The translations under genes were made by a program, and so were the position numbers. Below the pieces are notes generated by a model. The model made no database searches, was not told where the DNA came from, and worked only from the letters and a program-made list of their open reading frames with translations. From Rapana venosa (Eukaryota > Mollusca > Gastropoda > Neogastropoda > Muricidae), in assembly GCA_028751875.1 (NCBI GenBank), contig CM054153.1:7827150-7891149 (forward strand): a stretch of DNA of 64,000 nucleotides. The letters run 5' to 3'. Positions 32,782 to 44,990 of the stretch are shown here, piece after piece. Positions within the stretch are counted from its first letter, which is position 1; the number at the start of each line of letters is the position of its first letter.

Positions 32782-33060
32782 GTGAGCTTATGTCAAGATA
32801 GAGTGTTGAAGATTCACGTCTAGTTTGTTGTTGGATATTTTTCTGTGTTAAAGGGAGTCTGGGTCAGTGAATGAATCCGGTTGTCAAGGTTGATTTACAC
32901 GCAGTCGTACACCAGTCAATGATAATGATAGCAAAAATCATAATGGTAATAATAATATTATTGCGTTGGCTTCTCAATATTTGTAAGCTCTTAGCGCACT
33001 ATATCATATTTAAGGTGAAAGGCTTGACATTTTTACATCAATGTACGTACACCCATAAAA

Positions 33061-33140
33061 GGGGGTGGGCGCGGGCAAAATAGGAGAGGGGGGGGAAGAG
33101 AGGAGAGAGAGGGGGAGAGAAGAGAGAGAGAGAGAGAGAG
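33061..33140. repeat. G/A-rich simple repeat
   Basis: GGGGGAGAGA and GAGAGA runs in the D10-D11 intron. Confidence 0.85.
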
Positions 33141-33249
33141 CAGTCAAAACTTTGATATCAAGAAAGAAGTGCTTCTCAAAGCCTTCAGAACTGATATGTT
33201 TACAACTGTTTCCCATCCACTTGCCACCTGTGTGTGCTTCAAGTTCAAC

Positions 33250-33360
33250 AGATTTGGGGCATTGTTGTTGTCGGGCATTCCCCAGCGCAACACCCTCGGG
33301 TGTCACCCAGAATATACACACGGTCTCACTCAACACACCAGGGAACCAGTGTGAGTCAGT
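33250..33360 (+). repeat. Repeat E copy
   Basis: Contains gttgttgtcgggcattcccc, accctcgggtgtcaccc and caacacaccagggaacc. Confidence 0.7.
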
Positions 33361-33485
33361 CAAATTCGCTGTCTGCAGAGGAGTGAAGAAGAGACGGATT
33401 GAAACTGAAAGAAGTTGGCGTATTGTTGTTTCGTTGTTGATTATTGTTATTGTTGAAAAAAAGAGACTGAAGAAAAACCATAGAA

Positions 33486-33609
33486 GTTGGCACATTAAGG
33501 TCTTGTTTGTTTCATTGTTGGTATTGCTTGTTTGATTCAGCCCCGCAGTTGGCACATTACGGTCTTGTTTGTTTCATTGTTGTTATTGCTTGTTTGATTC
33601 AGCCCCGCA
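33486..33609. repeat. 62-bp tandem duplication including the D11 acceptor
   Basis: The unit beginning gttggcacatta and ending gattcagccccgca occurs at 33486 and 33548 with two differences. Each copy ends with a possible splice acceptor. Confidence 0.9.
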
Positions 33610-33610
33610 G

Positions 33611-33776
33611 TTTCGTTGGGAATTCCCCGTTCCCGGAGTGGTGCTGCGACGACGGCGGCAAGTGGCAGGCACGGTACGGGGAACCGAGGCCGCCTGCCAC
33701 CAGCATGGGATTCAACGAGGACGCTACCTGGAGCCGGAACCTTCGGGGTACGGGCCTACACACTTTACAGAATAAA
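33611..33776 (+). pseudogene. SRCR domain D11, first half, broken by several indels
   Basis: SRCR phrases appear in different frames in the right order: VGNSPFPE, then DDGGKWQ, then GTV and TEAACHQ, then MGFNE, then RYLEPEPSGYGPTHFT. At least three single-base shifts are needed. The acceptor is cccgcag at 33610. No GT donor follows, and the sequence becomes noisy from about 33780. It could be a true pseudo-exon or the first victim of poor sequence. No second half was found. Confidence 0.6.
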
Positions 33777-34490
33777 GCAAAGGTGTTGTGGGGTTTTTTT
33801 TAAATGAAAGGAAAAATGAATAAAGACAACGGTATGTTCACGTATGTAAAAGAACGCATTCAACAAAGAGAGTTTTAAAAAACCTCAAAAAAGAAAATGA
33901 AAGCAAAAGGATTCGATTCAGAACTCTTTGAAACCGGTGCTGGCCCAAAACCAAGGTTTCTGCCATTCATGGTGACACTGGGTCAGATATTTCCTCCTAA
34001 ATGAGCGTAAGTGACCACGATCATTTGCTGTGACCCGGGCAGGGCCTGGTGACGTCTGGGGATCTGTTTGGGCTTGGGAAAAGTTCTTGTTTAATGCTCC
34101 GGCTCTCAAGGGGGTACACCTACACCCATGGGATCCCTCAACCCGGGCGTGCTTAAAGTCTCAATCAAGTAGTCTTGTCTGGTTTTTCTTGTTTTGCTGC
34201 TTCATTTTGTTGTTGTCACGGTCCTGTCATTTTTCCCCATGCCGCTCATTCCCCTCTCTCCACCCCATCCGTACCCAGGCACGTCATATCGCATCTTCAG
34301 GGTTTGAAGTCCACAGGGAGCTTAGCAATGTTATGCCGCCTCAAATAATAATAATAATAATAATAATTATAAGGTTATTTGCAAGCAATCACGCAAAACA
34401 AAACCTTTTACTCAACCATTCAACCAAAACAATAATAATTCTGACAAGTCCAAATGCACACACAAAACACACACACACACACACAACACA

Positions 34491-34521
<31 letters not shown>

Positions 34522-36369
34522 CATTTTCCTTCATTAATTTTTTGCTTTAAACAAAAAAAAAAACAAAAAAATCACAAACAAAAAAACCCGATTTAAAAAG
34601 TAAAGAACCTTGGGGGGAGAATGGCCTTAAAACAGGATAGAAAAAAAAGAACGGGAGCATTTAAGGCTAAACGATATTCTTAAACCGGATTTAAGGCAAG
34701 GGCCGGGGGGAAAGGTGGAGCATTCCAATGTGGACCGAAGGGAGACAAGAACGGGAGGTTTGGGCCTATGTATTCTTTGCACAGAGCAGATGGAGAGAGC
34801 AAGGGAAAAGGGGTCAGTTTCTTCCGAGGTAGGAGGGTCAGTTTTGAACATTGTAAAGGGAGTGATAGTTTTTTTCTTAGCCCCCAAGGAAGCCAGTGGA
34901 AGACGAAAGTTTAAGTGCCAATTTTTTCGTTGGGCAGGTCTTGTTGCATAAAAAGGAATATAGTAGCTTTGGGGAGCAGGCAAGGGATGAATATTTGCAA
35001 AGAGGTTGGAATGAACCCAATTTAAAGGCGTTTGGGGACGGTCATTCGAAATTCTTTTAACGGTAAAAGAAGGAGTTGGTTGGCCCGGGAAATTTTTTTA
35101 GTTTTCGTAATGTAACTTGTTCCATAAAAGGGTGGATCTTGGAATTTAACTATTTGTAAGGGGAGAGGGTTTTCAAATGCATGCTAGTTTTAAGTCTCTT
35201 TTAATGTTTATTTATACGGTTTAATTTTGTACAGTAGCGGATAGTGAAAGAAAGGCCAGATTTTCAATCCAAATGCTTGGGGCTGGAATTTAAAAGATTA
35301 CCAACGTTAAAAAACGAGTTTTTTGGGGGTGTAGAAGAAAAGCGGCCCTTTTTCACCATAACCCCGTCTTCATTAAGATTCTAAAATTTACCCCCCCAAA
35401 CGATTTCCCCGGAAGTAACACAACCCCTGTTTTAGAAAATGCCTCCGTGCCGTTTAAGTCCTCAACATGCAGCCATCCACTTCAGAGGGGGTGCTTTAAC
35501 TTTTAAAAAAACCAAAAAATGGACCGGCGCTTATATTATAAAAATGGGAAAAAAGGATAAACAGGTGTGAAAAAAAATTTATCCCAGAATTTAAAAGGAT
35601 TTTTTGATAAAATGGTTTGAAACCCCAAATTTTAATTGTTGGGCGTTACTGCAGAGGTGTTGGTGTTTGTTTTGATTTTAGTTTGGGGGGGGTTTGGGTT
35701 GACATCTGTTTTTATCCCCCAGTTTTTTTGTGTGGTGGCTACATAGCTAAAATTAACCCCTTTTTGTGCCCCTTTACGTCGTTTGGCACCTAATTCATTA
35801 AGGTCTTTTTCCCCTGGTTCCATTTAAAAAAACCTTTTTTGTTTTGGTCTGCCTTTTTTTTCGACCTGGCGTTCCCCTAGTTTTAACGGGGTGGGCTGGG
35901 CAACTTTTCTTCTGTCTCCCGTTTTGTTTTTGTTTTTGTCCCCGTATCTTTGGCCCTTGGTGTGTAAAATTGCCGCGCGTTGTCTGTTGTTTTTGTTGTT
36001 TTGTCGTTGTAGTTTTGGTGGTGGCGGTGTTGTGCCCCTTTCTCCTGTTTGGGTTTTTTCTGTTTTGTTGTTTGTCCTGTCTCCTTCCTTCGTCGCTCTC
36101 GCATTTTCCTTTTCCACCTTTGTAACCAAACAACATTTTCTCTTGTTCAAGGTACTGCGGTTGTTTTGGGGGGTTTGGGGGGGTGGGTCGTCCCCTGGGG
36201 TTTGCCGCCTTGGTGAAATCATGTGTCCTTTCTGCTGTTGTGTTGTTTGTGCGCCCTGATGCTTTTCGGTTTTGTGCCTCTTTCCTGTCCCCCGTTTGTG
36301 TTGTGTTTGGTTTCTCTGCTGCTTCTTTTCCGGCTTATGTCCATTTTTCACCTAACAACTTTTGGGGGG

Positions 36370-36520
36370 GGTAGGGGGTGTGTGTGGGGTTTTGGGGGGG
36401 GTGGGGGGGAGAATGCTGCAGCGTGGTGCGGTTGGTGAGTGTGTGCTTTTTATGGGGGTGTGTTGGGGCGCCCTGCTTGGCTTTCGGTTAAATGAAAGCC
36501 ATGAATCAACTAACTTGGTG

Positions 36521-36551
<31 letters not shown>

Positions 36552-36841
36552 GTGTGTGTGTGGGTGTGCGCGGGCGGGCAATGTGCTGATTTCCCTTTAA
36601 AAAATCCTGTTTTTTGGGGGGGGGGGGGGGGGGGGGGGGTGTGTGTGTGTGTGTGTGTGTGTGTTGTGATACGTGCGTGCGTGGGCGTTGGCCGGGCTTA
36701 ATGAAATGCCATGATTTCACACTAACTAAGCTTGGTGTGTGTGGTGTGTGTGTGTGGGTGTGTTGTGTGGGGGGTGCATACGTGCGTGCGTGTGCGCTTT
36801 GGCCGGGCTTAATAAAAACCATGATTTCACACTAACTAAGC

Positions 36842-36880
<39 letters not shown>

Positions 36881-37470
36881 TGCTACTGCCGCGTGCGTGT
36901 GCGCGTTGGCCGGGCTTAATAAATGCCATTATTTTACACTAACTAGTTTTGTGTGTGTGTGTTGTGTGTGTTGGTGTGTGTGGGGTGTGCGGTTTTGGGT
37001 TAAAAGGGAATGAATCCAGTTCCACTTGTGTGTGGTTGTGTGTGTGGTGTGTGTGTGGTGTGGCGTGTTGGCCGGTAATAAATGCCATGATTTCACACTA
37101 ACTAAGCTTGGGGTTTTGTGTGTGTGTGTGTGTGTGTGTGTTGTTGTGTGGTGTGTTGTGTGTGTGTGTAGTGGTGGTGGGTGTGGGTTTGGGGGTTTGT
37201 GTGTTTAGTGTGTGGGGGTGTGTGTGTGTGGGTGGGTGTGTGTGTGTGTGGTGGGTGTGGGGTTTGGGGGTTTGTGTGTTTTGTGTGTGTGTGTGTGTGG
37301 TGGTGTGTGTGTGGGGTTTTGGTGGTGGGGTGTGTTGGGAGTTGGGGGTTGTGGGGGGTGTGTGGTGGGGGTTGTTGGTTATTTGGGGGGGGTTTTGGTG
37401 GTCCCTTTTGAGGGCGGTTAATGTTGGTGGGTTTTGGGTGTTGGGGGTGGTATTGTTTTAAAATGGGGGG
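36370..37470. repeat. GT satellite with a recurring unique block (roughly 100-160 bp period)
   Basis: A block resembling ggccgggcttaataaa, gccatgatttcacactaac and taagc recurs near 36490, 36690, 36800, 36907 and 37068. Blocks are separated by GT runs of 30-70 bp. From 37110 only GT/GGT-rich sequence remains. A run of 22 or more Gs is at 36616-36640. Confidence 0.8.
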
Positions 37471-40400
37471 AGGATGAAACCAAGCGTGTGTTTGGTGTGT
37501 GGGGTGGGTTGGGGGGGGTGGTGTGGGGTGGTGGTACCAATGGGTATAAGGGCAGGTTCATGCCTTTGGGGCCGGGAGGGGGGACATAACCCCGTTCCCC
37601 GTAGGGCCACATCCAGGTGCGCCCCCCTCCCAACCCTCTTTTCCCCCGACCCAAGAGGGAGGACCCCAAAGCTGGGTGGGTTTTGGTGGGGGGTTTTGGG
37701 AAATGTGGGTTTATTAGTTAGCCCAAAAAAGTGATAAAGTTATTTTAATTTTGTTTTGCGAAGGTAAGTTTTACATTTTGATTGTTTCGTACAGATTTAG
37801 CCTCCTTTAGTTTTAAACGTGTGCATGAAACCAAAAAGGGGAAGGAAAATACGTTTGATAAAAACAAAGAAAACCAAGGAGGAGAGGGAACAAAATTACG
37901 AAACCACTTCCAAAGGTTTTTCCCCCAGCTCCACCAGTTAGGAAAGTTATAATTTTTGTGTTCGGGAGAAAAAATTTTCCCTTTAGCCTTTTGACAAACG
38001 GGGGAGCCCTTTTTGTTTCAAACCATAGGAGGGAAGTGAAAAGAAGGGGGGCCTGTGAAAGAGGGAAAACAAAACGAACCCCCCGAGGGACCGCAAACTA
38101 TGAGTCTTTACAGGGGCGCCCGATAACCCGTTTGGTTTTTCTTTGGGGGTGTTTTTCAGAAAAGGTCCTTTTGGCCTAAACCAGTTCAGCCAAATGTAAC
38201 GTGTACTTTCCCCAGCTGCCACTAAGGCAATAAGTTATGTTGGCCCTTTTCCAGCTTACACCCGAGCAACCATAAGGGACGGGCTCCCCTATCTCTTAAA
38301 AAACGAAGAGGGACTATGCATTTTGTTAAACTGGGGGGAGGGGGGGCTTGGTTCTTATAGGCGGATAAATTAAGTAGTAGTAAATAGTACTAATCTTTCC
38401 CCCAAAGCTTTTGGGTAAGAAAAAGGGCCACCGTTCTTTACCGACTTAAACCCAGCCTATCGTTTTTAGGGAGTGGCTTTTCCAGGAACCGAAGACTCAT
38501 TGCAATTAAACTAAATTTCCCCCAAAAAAAAAAAACAAAAAAAGAATGGGTTAATATTTACATTCCCCAAATCATTTGGTATTAGGGTTAAAAACGCTGC
38601 AATCACAAAACTCTACCCCAAATAACCTGGTCTGGGAGGAGAAAAAAAAAAGAGGATAAGCCAACAACTTTAAATAGAATGTGAAAGTGGTACCGGGTCT
38701 GAGTAGCCATTTGGGGTTTGGAAAAACAGTGCAGCAAACCTCTCCGGCAAATGAGTTGGACTGAGACGAAACCAACTTCCTGCCCAAAAATCCGAAAGAG
38801 CGGGGCTTGCGAGACAGGGGGACTGTGGCTGCCGTAGCCTGTTGTTTGGCCTTCCTGACGGGCGCTCTTCTGTTCCCGTTGTTCTTTTGTGGGTTTTTGT
38901 TTTCTCACGTTGGGAAAAAATATACACGTAAAAACCCGGATTTAAAAATTAGGAGGGGAGGAGGAGCCGGGGGGGGAAAAGCTCCTTTTGTTCTGTTTTG
39001 AAGGTTTGTTTAACACAAGGGCACAAACCCAGAAAACCAGAGTAATACAACCCCTATAACAAAATATTTAATTAAATTGGGAAAGGAAAAAAAAAAAATC
39101 AAGAAGCCGCTATAATGAAATGGTTTGCGTATAGACTCATTTTTTCCCAAACTCAAAGGAACCATGTTCTCCAATAATTTGCTTGCTTACGGGTAAATTG
39201 ACCTTTTGGGGCACATATCCAAATGATTTAGAGCCCACTATGAGGAAATTTTCAGGCGATAAAAAAAAGCGGGAAATCGGTTTCTCCCAGATGTTTCCCG
39301 TTCTAAGGAAAACGAGAAAAGAGTTTACTGACCAACACCTCCGAAGTGCCCAAATGATGATATTTAAAAAGGTTCGATAAAGGAAAATTAAAACTTTTCA
39401 TCCAGAAGGAATTCCAATTTCCCCCAAAACAGGAAAAAAAGGGTTTAACTGCACCTTTGGGAAAATGAACATCCCGCCCGGGTTAATTTTTTTTGAACCC
39501 CAAATTCCCTTTAACGTATCCTTATTCTCCCCTCCCACTTTTGTAAACAATCCTTCCCCAGCGTTTTTTTGGATAAAAAAATTTACTTTTGTTACTCTTC
39601 CATACCTTCCAAATTCACCCGCGTTTATAACCAATTTTGTCACTCAAATGCTAAGAACCGGAACCAAAACAAAAATGTCCGTAAGAAGGGCACTGTGGAG
39701 GGGCGACACGGGCGCTGAGGCTAGCGAGGTGGTGGGGTCGCGGACCTTTCTGGTGGTGAAAAACGAGGTTTTTCCACCCCTCTTTGGGGTAGAGCCCCCA
39801 TTCCGAAAAGCACCCCAGGGGAACCAATTTACAGCTTTTTTTGGGGGTGTGTGAGTGTTTTTTTGTTTTGTGTGTTTTTAGTTTGTTTGTGTGGGTTGTT
39901 TTGTTTTGCAACCACTTGAACCATACCCCTTTGTACACCAATGAAAAGAATGCTGATGACGATTGAAACTTTGTAAAATAGGCAGCCATACCTATGGTTG
40001 GATATTATTTCTTTGAAGCAAGTCTTTTGTCTAATAGTTGTCATAGCGAGGCATCTACTTTCTTTTAACACCCTTGAATGTTGGGCCTCTAACAAAAATC
40101 TTCATAAAATTTTCCCCCATTTAAAGTTGTAAATAGTATTTGTCAGTGGAAAGAATGCTTTGTTGCTCCGTTAGTGTATATGTTGTTGGTATGGAAATAC
40201 AGAACCGCTTTTTTCTTCCTTTTTTCATCCCTGTAGGGTTTGGACTCCTAATTTTTTCCCTTTTTCTCTTTTAACCTGGGGTAATCTTGGCACGTGAAAA
40301 GTTTGGGGTGTTTTTTCGAAGGAAATGGGGATTAAAAACCCATCCTGACGTGCAGTTTGGAAATTACCCCAAAAAAAATCTATGTTTAGGAAAAAATTAG

Positions 40401-41599
40401 TTTTTGAAACAACCAAAATTTTTTTGTTGCTTAAGGGTCCACTTTTTGTTGAAAATTTTATGGTATTTTTCGGAAAATTTTGAAAATTTCCTTTAAAAGG
40501 GTTTTTTCAAATTCCATGAATGTTTTTTTAAACGGTATGTAACTCTTTCCAAACTGTTTTTTAAACGATGCTCTCATTTTAAAAAATGTCTAAACGGTCA
40601 TCATTTTAGTTTTTTTAAACAGGCAGAAAAAGCATATAAAGAAAACACAACGACAGGAAAAGGGTTGGGGGGGGCACACAAGTACCAAGTAAAGGTTTTG
40701 GTTGTGGCAAAAATCCCAGTCACACAAAACGGTACGAATGGGACAATACAAGAACCAATACAAAGATCAAGAAAGGGTTTAAAAATTTTTTAAGCAATTC
40801 CGCTAGACCCAAGGTTTTCTTTGGGAAATTTTGGTTTGACCTAAGCCCAAATTTAAGATTTATTAGACTTGGGGGTGAATGAAATAACTTTGTCAGTTGG
40901 GTGAAACTATTGATGTTCCGGAATGAGAACCCTTTTTTGAGTGTTCCAATGGCGAACCTTTTTCTTCAACAGGAGCCAACCATCCTACAAAAGGGAGGAC
41001 CAACTTCGTCAAAGGTATGCATTTCTCGGCCAGGAACTTGTTTCTGTGGCCCAGGGCCAAAGCTTACATTAAACACAGCCAAGATAATTAATTATTTTTC
41101 ATTGTAGTAATGAATGTATTTTGGTTGCGATTTTAGTGAGTGTAAGTGTAGTGTAGTAGGTAGTGTAGTGTAGTGAGTTGTAGTGAGTGAGTGAGTGAGT
41201 GAGTGAAGTGTTACTTTTCAGTCGGCAGATTTTCAGGGAAACCGGTGCAGTTAAATTTTAATTTTCGCCCGCAGGTATTTTTCCTGAAATCCCTGCGTTA
41301 ATTTAAAATTTTGTTGATTGATGGGTTTAAGGTTTACGACGATGATATTTGTTTTAGGGATTGATATGATGGGTGACGTTTAAGACAGAGGATGGTTGGT
41401 TAATTGATCGGATTGATCGATTCAAGTGTGAGTCGGGGTAATTACTGTCGGGGTTGGAATTTCTTAAACAAGTGGGGCCCCGGGGGTGACGACCGGGTGG
41501 TAAAATTGAACATAAACAACAATGGGGACCCTGTGGGTTTTTGGGTGATCTCCCATCACTGTTATCTGCATCATCCCTTCCTTTTTTCCTCCTCTGTGT

Positions 41600-41985
41600 T
41601 TTGTTTAATGTTTTTTTTTTTTGTGTGCTGTGTGTGTGTGGTTTGTGGTGGTGTGTGGGGTGTGTGTGTGTGTGTGTGTGTGGGCGCGTGCGTGCGTGTG
41701 AGTGTGTATGTGTGTGTGTGTGTTTGTGTCTGTCTCTCTGTCTATGTCTCTCTGTCTCAGTATCTCTCTCTCTCTCTCAATAGAATTCAATGCAGTGCAG
41801 TGCAGCACACAACAATACAATTCAACCCAACTCACTAAGCCCACCGCACCACGCCACACCGCACACCAACCAATAATAACCTTGACCTTCCCTCCCTCCC
41901 TCCCTCGGTCTCTGTCTCTCTGTCTGTCTCTCTGTCTGTCTGTCTATCTCTCCGTCCGTCTGTCTGTCTGTCTGTCCTGGCACAC
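41600..41985. repeat. (GT)n, (CT)n and CTGT tracts before the D12 exon
   Basis: GT repeats at 41625-41725, CT repeats at 41727-41780, a TGCAGTGCAG stretch, then CCCT and CTGT tetranucleotides to 41975. The last serve as the pyrimidine tract of the D12 acceptor. Confidence 0.9.
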
Positions 41986-41989
41986 ACAG

Positions 41990-42196
41990 GTCTGACCTGC
42001 CGAAAGCTGGGCTATGACGACGGGTTCCACGTGTGTTGCGGGGCCTTTGGGACCACGCTCTACCCCTTGATGCAAAACGTGCGGTGCCGCAACTCGGACA
42101 CCGACCTGACCGCCTGCCCCCACGACATACCCACCTCCCACACCTGTTCCTACACCAGCGTGGCTGTCGCCTGCTACAAGGGACAAAAGCCGACCT
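41990..42196 (+). CDS. SRCR domain D12, second exon (Cys-Cys type)
   Basis: Reads (x)LTCRKLGYDDGFHVCC, GAFGTTLYPLMQNVRC, RNSDTDLTAC, SHTCSYTSVAVAC and YKGQKPT. It has seven cysteines, including the CC pair seen in D2 and D15. The exon starts before the second conserved cysteine, so the missing first exon should carry only the first one. The acceptor is cacacag at 41989 and the donor gtcagt at 42197. Both are phase 1. Sequence quality recovers at or just before this exon. Confidence 0.92.
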
Positions 42197-42305
42197 GTCA
42201 GTATTTGCAGTTTGGGTATTCTTTAGACTGTGGAAGGGGAGGCGTACCCTTTTTTGTTTGAATCAAGCTTTATGTAACATATTGACGTATCAAACAATAA
42301 TTAGG

Positions 42306-42615
42306 GGAGGGGCGGGATAGCTTGGTGGTTAGAGCGTTGAGCTCGCCATCTGACGGTACAGGTTCGAGCCACCACTGAGACACTCAGCTCGAGGGGATTT
42401 TTCCCCAGGAGTTAACATCAGTGCCGACCCATTACCCCGAAAGTTTTTCGGATGAGACAGTAAACCGAGGTCCTGTGGATGAACGTATGCAGATCTTTTG
42501 CGCACGTTGAAACTCGTTCCGCCTGTCAGAAGAGTAGGAACGGATGACAGAATGTGAAAGCATGCACACTGATATCACACTGGCACTTTCGACGAATATG
42601 CTCATAGTATTATCT
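42306..42615 (+). repeat. SINE family B, complete + strand copy (tRNA-headed)
   Basis: The head contains the A box gatagcttggtggttagag and the B box ggttcgagcc at the usual spacing, so it is clearly tRNA-derived. The body has gaggggatttttccccagg, ggatgagacagtaaaccgag, tgcgcacgttgaaac and gaacggatgacag. It lacks a proper acceptor stem and is followed by the SINE body, so it is not a functional tRNA gene. The stretch 42616-43180 holds nothing recognisable. Confidence 0.85.
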
Positions 42616-43189
42616 CAAAATCAGGGGGGAAAAGTTGATGTGAGTTACAAGTACACCTAAAATTAATACAGTGACCAGGGAAACAGGAATGGAAGTGAGG
42701 GTGAAGTAGTGCTTGTGATGAATGAGAGACGATTTTATGCTTGTTAATGGTGTCAATTTGTATAAACATAACAGCTTACCCTTTTTTAGTCGTCGTAGTT
42801 TTTGTTTGTTTGTTTGTGGGTTTTTTTTTTATTAATCGCAGTTGTTATGCTGTTGTTTCTCATTTTTGTGAAGACAAGAAATATTTTCAATTAAAGCATT
42901 TTTCATTGTTGCTGTTCTGATTTTCTTCTGCATATGTATTACTTATGTTTGTCTTCTACAAGTTAATGTAGACTACCTGGGGTCATTCAGATAGGCACTG
43001 TGTAAATAAGTGTCCATGATGATAACATAACAATGATGACAACAGACAGCAGATCTTATTTTGCGATTTCTACTGGAACAAAGATAAATGTTTGCCCAGG
43101 CCAAAAGCTTTGCCAGTTGAAAAAGTGAGCTCTGTGCCAAGCATAATACATCAAAAATGGATTTTTATTCTTTGTTTGTTTATGTTTCG

Positions 43190-43275
43190 CTCCTCGGCTA
43201 CAGGTCTGAGATTCAGCAATGGTGAGATTTTCGCGTATGCTGCCGTTTTTGCTCACCATTAGTTGAAGTTTTGTA
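43190..43275 (+). repeat. Repeat F copy
   Basis: Contains cagcaatggtgagattttcg and gtatgctgccg. Confidence 0.65.
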
Positions 43276-43327
43276 AAACATCGAGTCTATCCTTAAACAG
43301 GATTTGCTCTTTCTGTCCTACACACAG

Positions 43328-43660
43328 CCTACACCTACAGTCTGAACGGGGGCCCTACCAACAACACGGGAGAAGTCCTCATCAACTACATCAACATCAC
43401 AGGCCGTATCTGCAGCGATGGCTGGGACAACAACGACGCTAAAGTCTTCTGCTCTGAGCTTGGCTACCCCTATGGACAGGCCTATGAACATTTTCTCTTC
43501 AACTCTTACTACTACGGTTCGGTGTTGGGCCCCTTCTGGACGACCAACGTCAACTGTCAAGGAACAGAATCCCGGCTGCGGGACTGTCAGATGACGATAG
43601 GCACTGTGTCCCAATGCCGGAGTGGAAAGGCGGCTGGTGTGCTTTGTACCAATACTGAAG
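43328..43660 (+). CDS. SRCR domain D13, single exon
   Basis: Reads (S)YTYSLNGGPTNNTG, EVLINYINITGRIC, GWDNNDAKVFCSELGYP, WTTNVNCQGTESRLRDC, VSQCRSGKAAGVLC and TNTE. It has six cysteines and N-N-T and N-I-T sequons. It is closest to D16, which also opens with YT/YTF and has NITGR before the first cysteine. The acceptor is cacacag at 43327. The donor gtacgt at 43661 runs straight into a GT microsatellite. Both borders are phase 1. Confidence 0.95.
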
Positions 43661-43662
43661 GT

Positions 43663-43724
<62 letters not shown>

Positions 43725-43742
43725 TGCGTGTGTGTGTGTGTT
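43663..43742. repeat. (GT)n microsatellite at the D13 donor
   Basis: About 40 GT units starting within the donor site. Confidence 0.95.
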
Positions 43743-43894
43743 TGTTTTACACGCACACACATTACTCATACGCATAATTTTGCCAGGCACAGTTCTTTTT
43801 CTTCATTCCGTGGGACTTTTAATCGTCGCATCCGAAAGACGAACACGTCTACTCATGGCCTCTAAATTCAAATAAACAAATATCCTGAAAGTCG

Positions 43895-43985
43895 GAATGC
43901 AACTTTCTTCATGGTGGGCAAAAACGGTTGCATGCTCAAAATCTGACCATTGGTGGACCTGGCATCTCTAGCCAAGGAATCAAAG
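43895..43985 (-). repeat. Repeat F copy, minus strand
   Basis: Contains ggtgggcaaaaacggttgc, accattggtggacc and ctctagccaagg, the reverse of the repeat F motifs. Confidence 0.65.
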
Positions 43986-44109
43986 GAAGAAAAAGCCCAA
44001 AGAATGAAAGGAGATTGGCAGGAAAAGAAGGATCGACAACACCAGACCTATTTCTCCAGAGAAGCCGAAGAAATAACGCGCAGGGTTTGTTCTCCTTGTC
44101 TGTCCGCAG

Positions 44110-44436
44110 GCATCTTCTACCGCATGGGGGGCACGGACTCGGCAGTCATGGGCCGCGTGGAGGTGGAGATCAACGGACAGTGGGGCTCCGTGTGTCGCAT
44201 CTTCTTCGGGTGGGCGGAGGCCACAGTCTTCTGCCGCAGCCAGGGCTTCAACGATGGGCGGGTGGACTACCGGAGCGGCAGCTACCCCAACGCACCCAGT
44301 AAAATCTACCAGGCCAACATCCAGTGCCAAGGCAACGAGAACAGCCTGAACGAGTGCCCTCACACGGGGTGGAAGGATGCCGTCAGTTCTTACTGTACGC
44401 ACAGAATCGACGCCAAGGTCATCTGTTTCAATGACG
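44110..44436 (+). CDS. SRCR domain D14, single exon
   Basis: Reads (G)IFYRMGGTDSAVMG, RVEVEINGQWGSVC, FGWAEATVFCRSQGF, NDGRVDYRSG, ANIQCQGNENSLNEC, SSYCTHRIDAKVIC and FND. It has six cysteines and no sequon. The acceptor is tccgcag at 44109 and the donor gtaagg at 44437. Both borders are phase 1. Confidence 0.95.
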
Positions 44437-44474
44437 GTAAGGAGGTAGATACTGTTGCTTGTTAGTCGTCTCTA

Positions 44475-44990
44475 TGTGGCGCAGGCCAAAAGCTGGGTCA
44501 GTTACTGATTTAGGCTTAGTGCCAAGGCCTACAGTAAAAATGGTGTTATATCCTCGAGGTCTGAATGCGGCTACCTCTATCGTGGAACAAAACGGTCGCA
44601 AACGCAAAATATCACCACTGGCGAACCTCAGAGTTCTAGCCAAGGAAGGGGGGGGGGGGGGGGGGGGGGGGGGGGTTGTCATGCTTTGAAATGTTACAAT
44701 GTTGAGATTTTCTTCAGCCATGACGACAAGCTCTTGGCATAACAACCTGTACTCTCACCATTAAAAGAGCGCTCTCTTTTAAAGGAAAAAAATCCTCTGA
44801 AGTCGGAGTATGGCTGCCTATATGGCAAGGTACTTGAAAACAGTCATGCATGCAAACTTCTCATCCATTGAGTACAAGTTTATGGTCTTAAATTGGTTCC
44901 CAGGTGGGATGAGTGAGGCAGAGTGCATATTGTGGGAGATCCCAGGGTGTTAAGGAGGGGAACATGTAACAACAACAACATTTAGATACC
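44475..44990 (-). repeat. Repeats F and E, minus strand, with poly-G run
   Basis: Repeat F motifs run from 44480 to 44646 (reverse of gaggttcgccagtgg and aggtagccgcattc). A run of about 29 Gs follows at 44647-44675, then repeat E motifs (gaagtcggagtatggctgcc, cagagtgcatattg, acaacaacaaca) to 44985. The side-by-side order suggests E and F may be parts of one element. The stretch 44991-45566 holds nothing recognisable. Confidence 0.65.

Larger units (their letters stand above)
33777..41989. other. Noisy zone B, no recognisable exon
   Basis: About 8 kb of run-rich sequence with short meaningless frames. Simple repeats show through: (AAT)n at 34347-34368, (CA)n at 34458-34523, GT-based repeats at 36370-37470 and GTGTA/GAGT units at 41138-41210. 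The second half of D11 and the first half of D12 should lie here but cannot be read. The phrase YTHGIPQ near 34110 and other fragments are too weak to call. Confidence 0.6.

Noticed and set aside
39657..39790. Clean-looking frame beginning MSVRRALWRGDTG
   Set aside because: No resemblance to SRCR or any family I know; isolated in a noisy zone and without splice sites.
42306..42380. Possible tRNA gene with A and B boxes
   Set aside because: No complementary acceptor stem, and the sequence continues into a SINE body that recurs elsewhere in the window.
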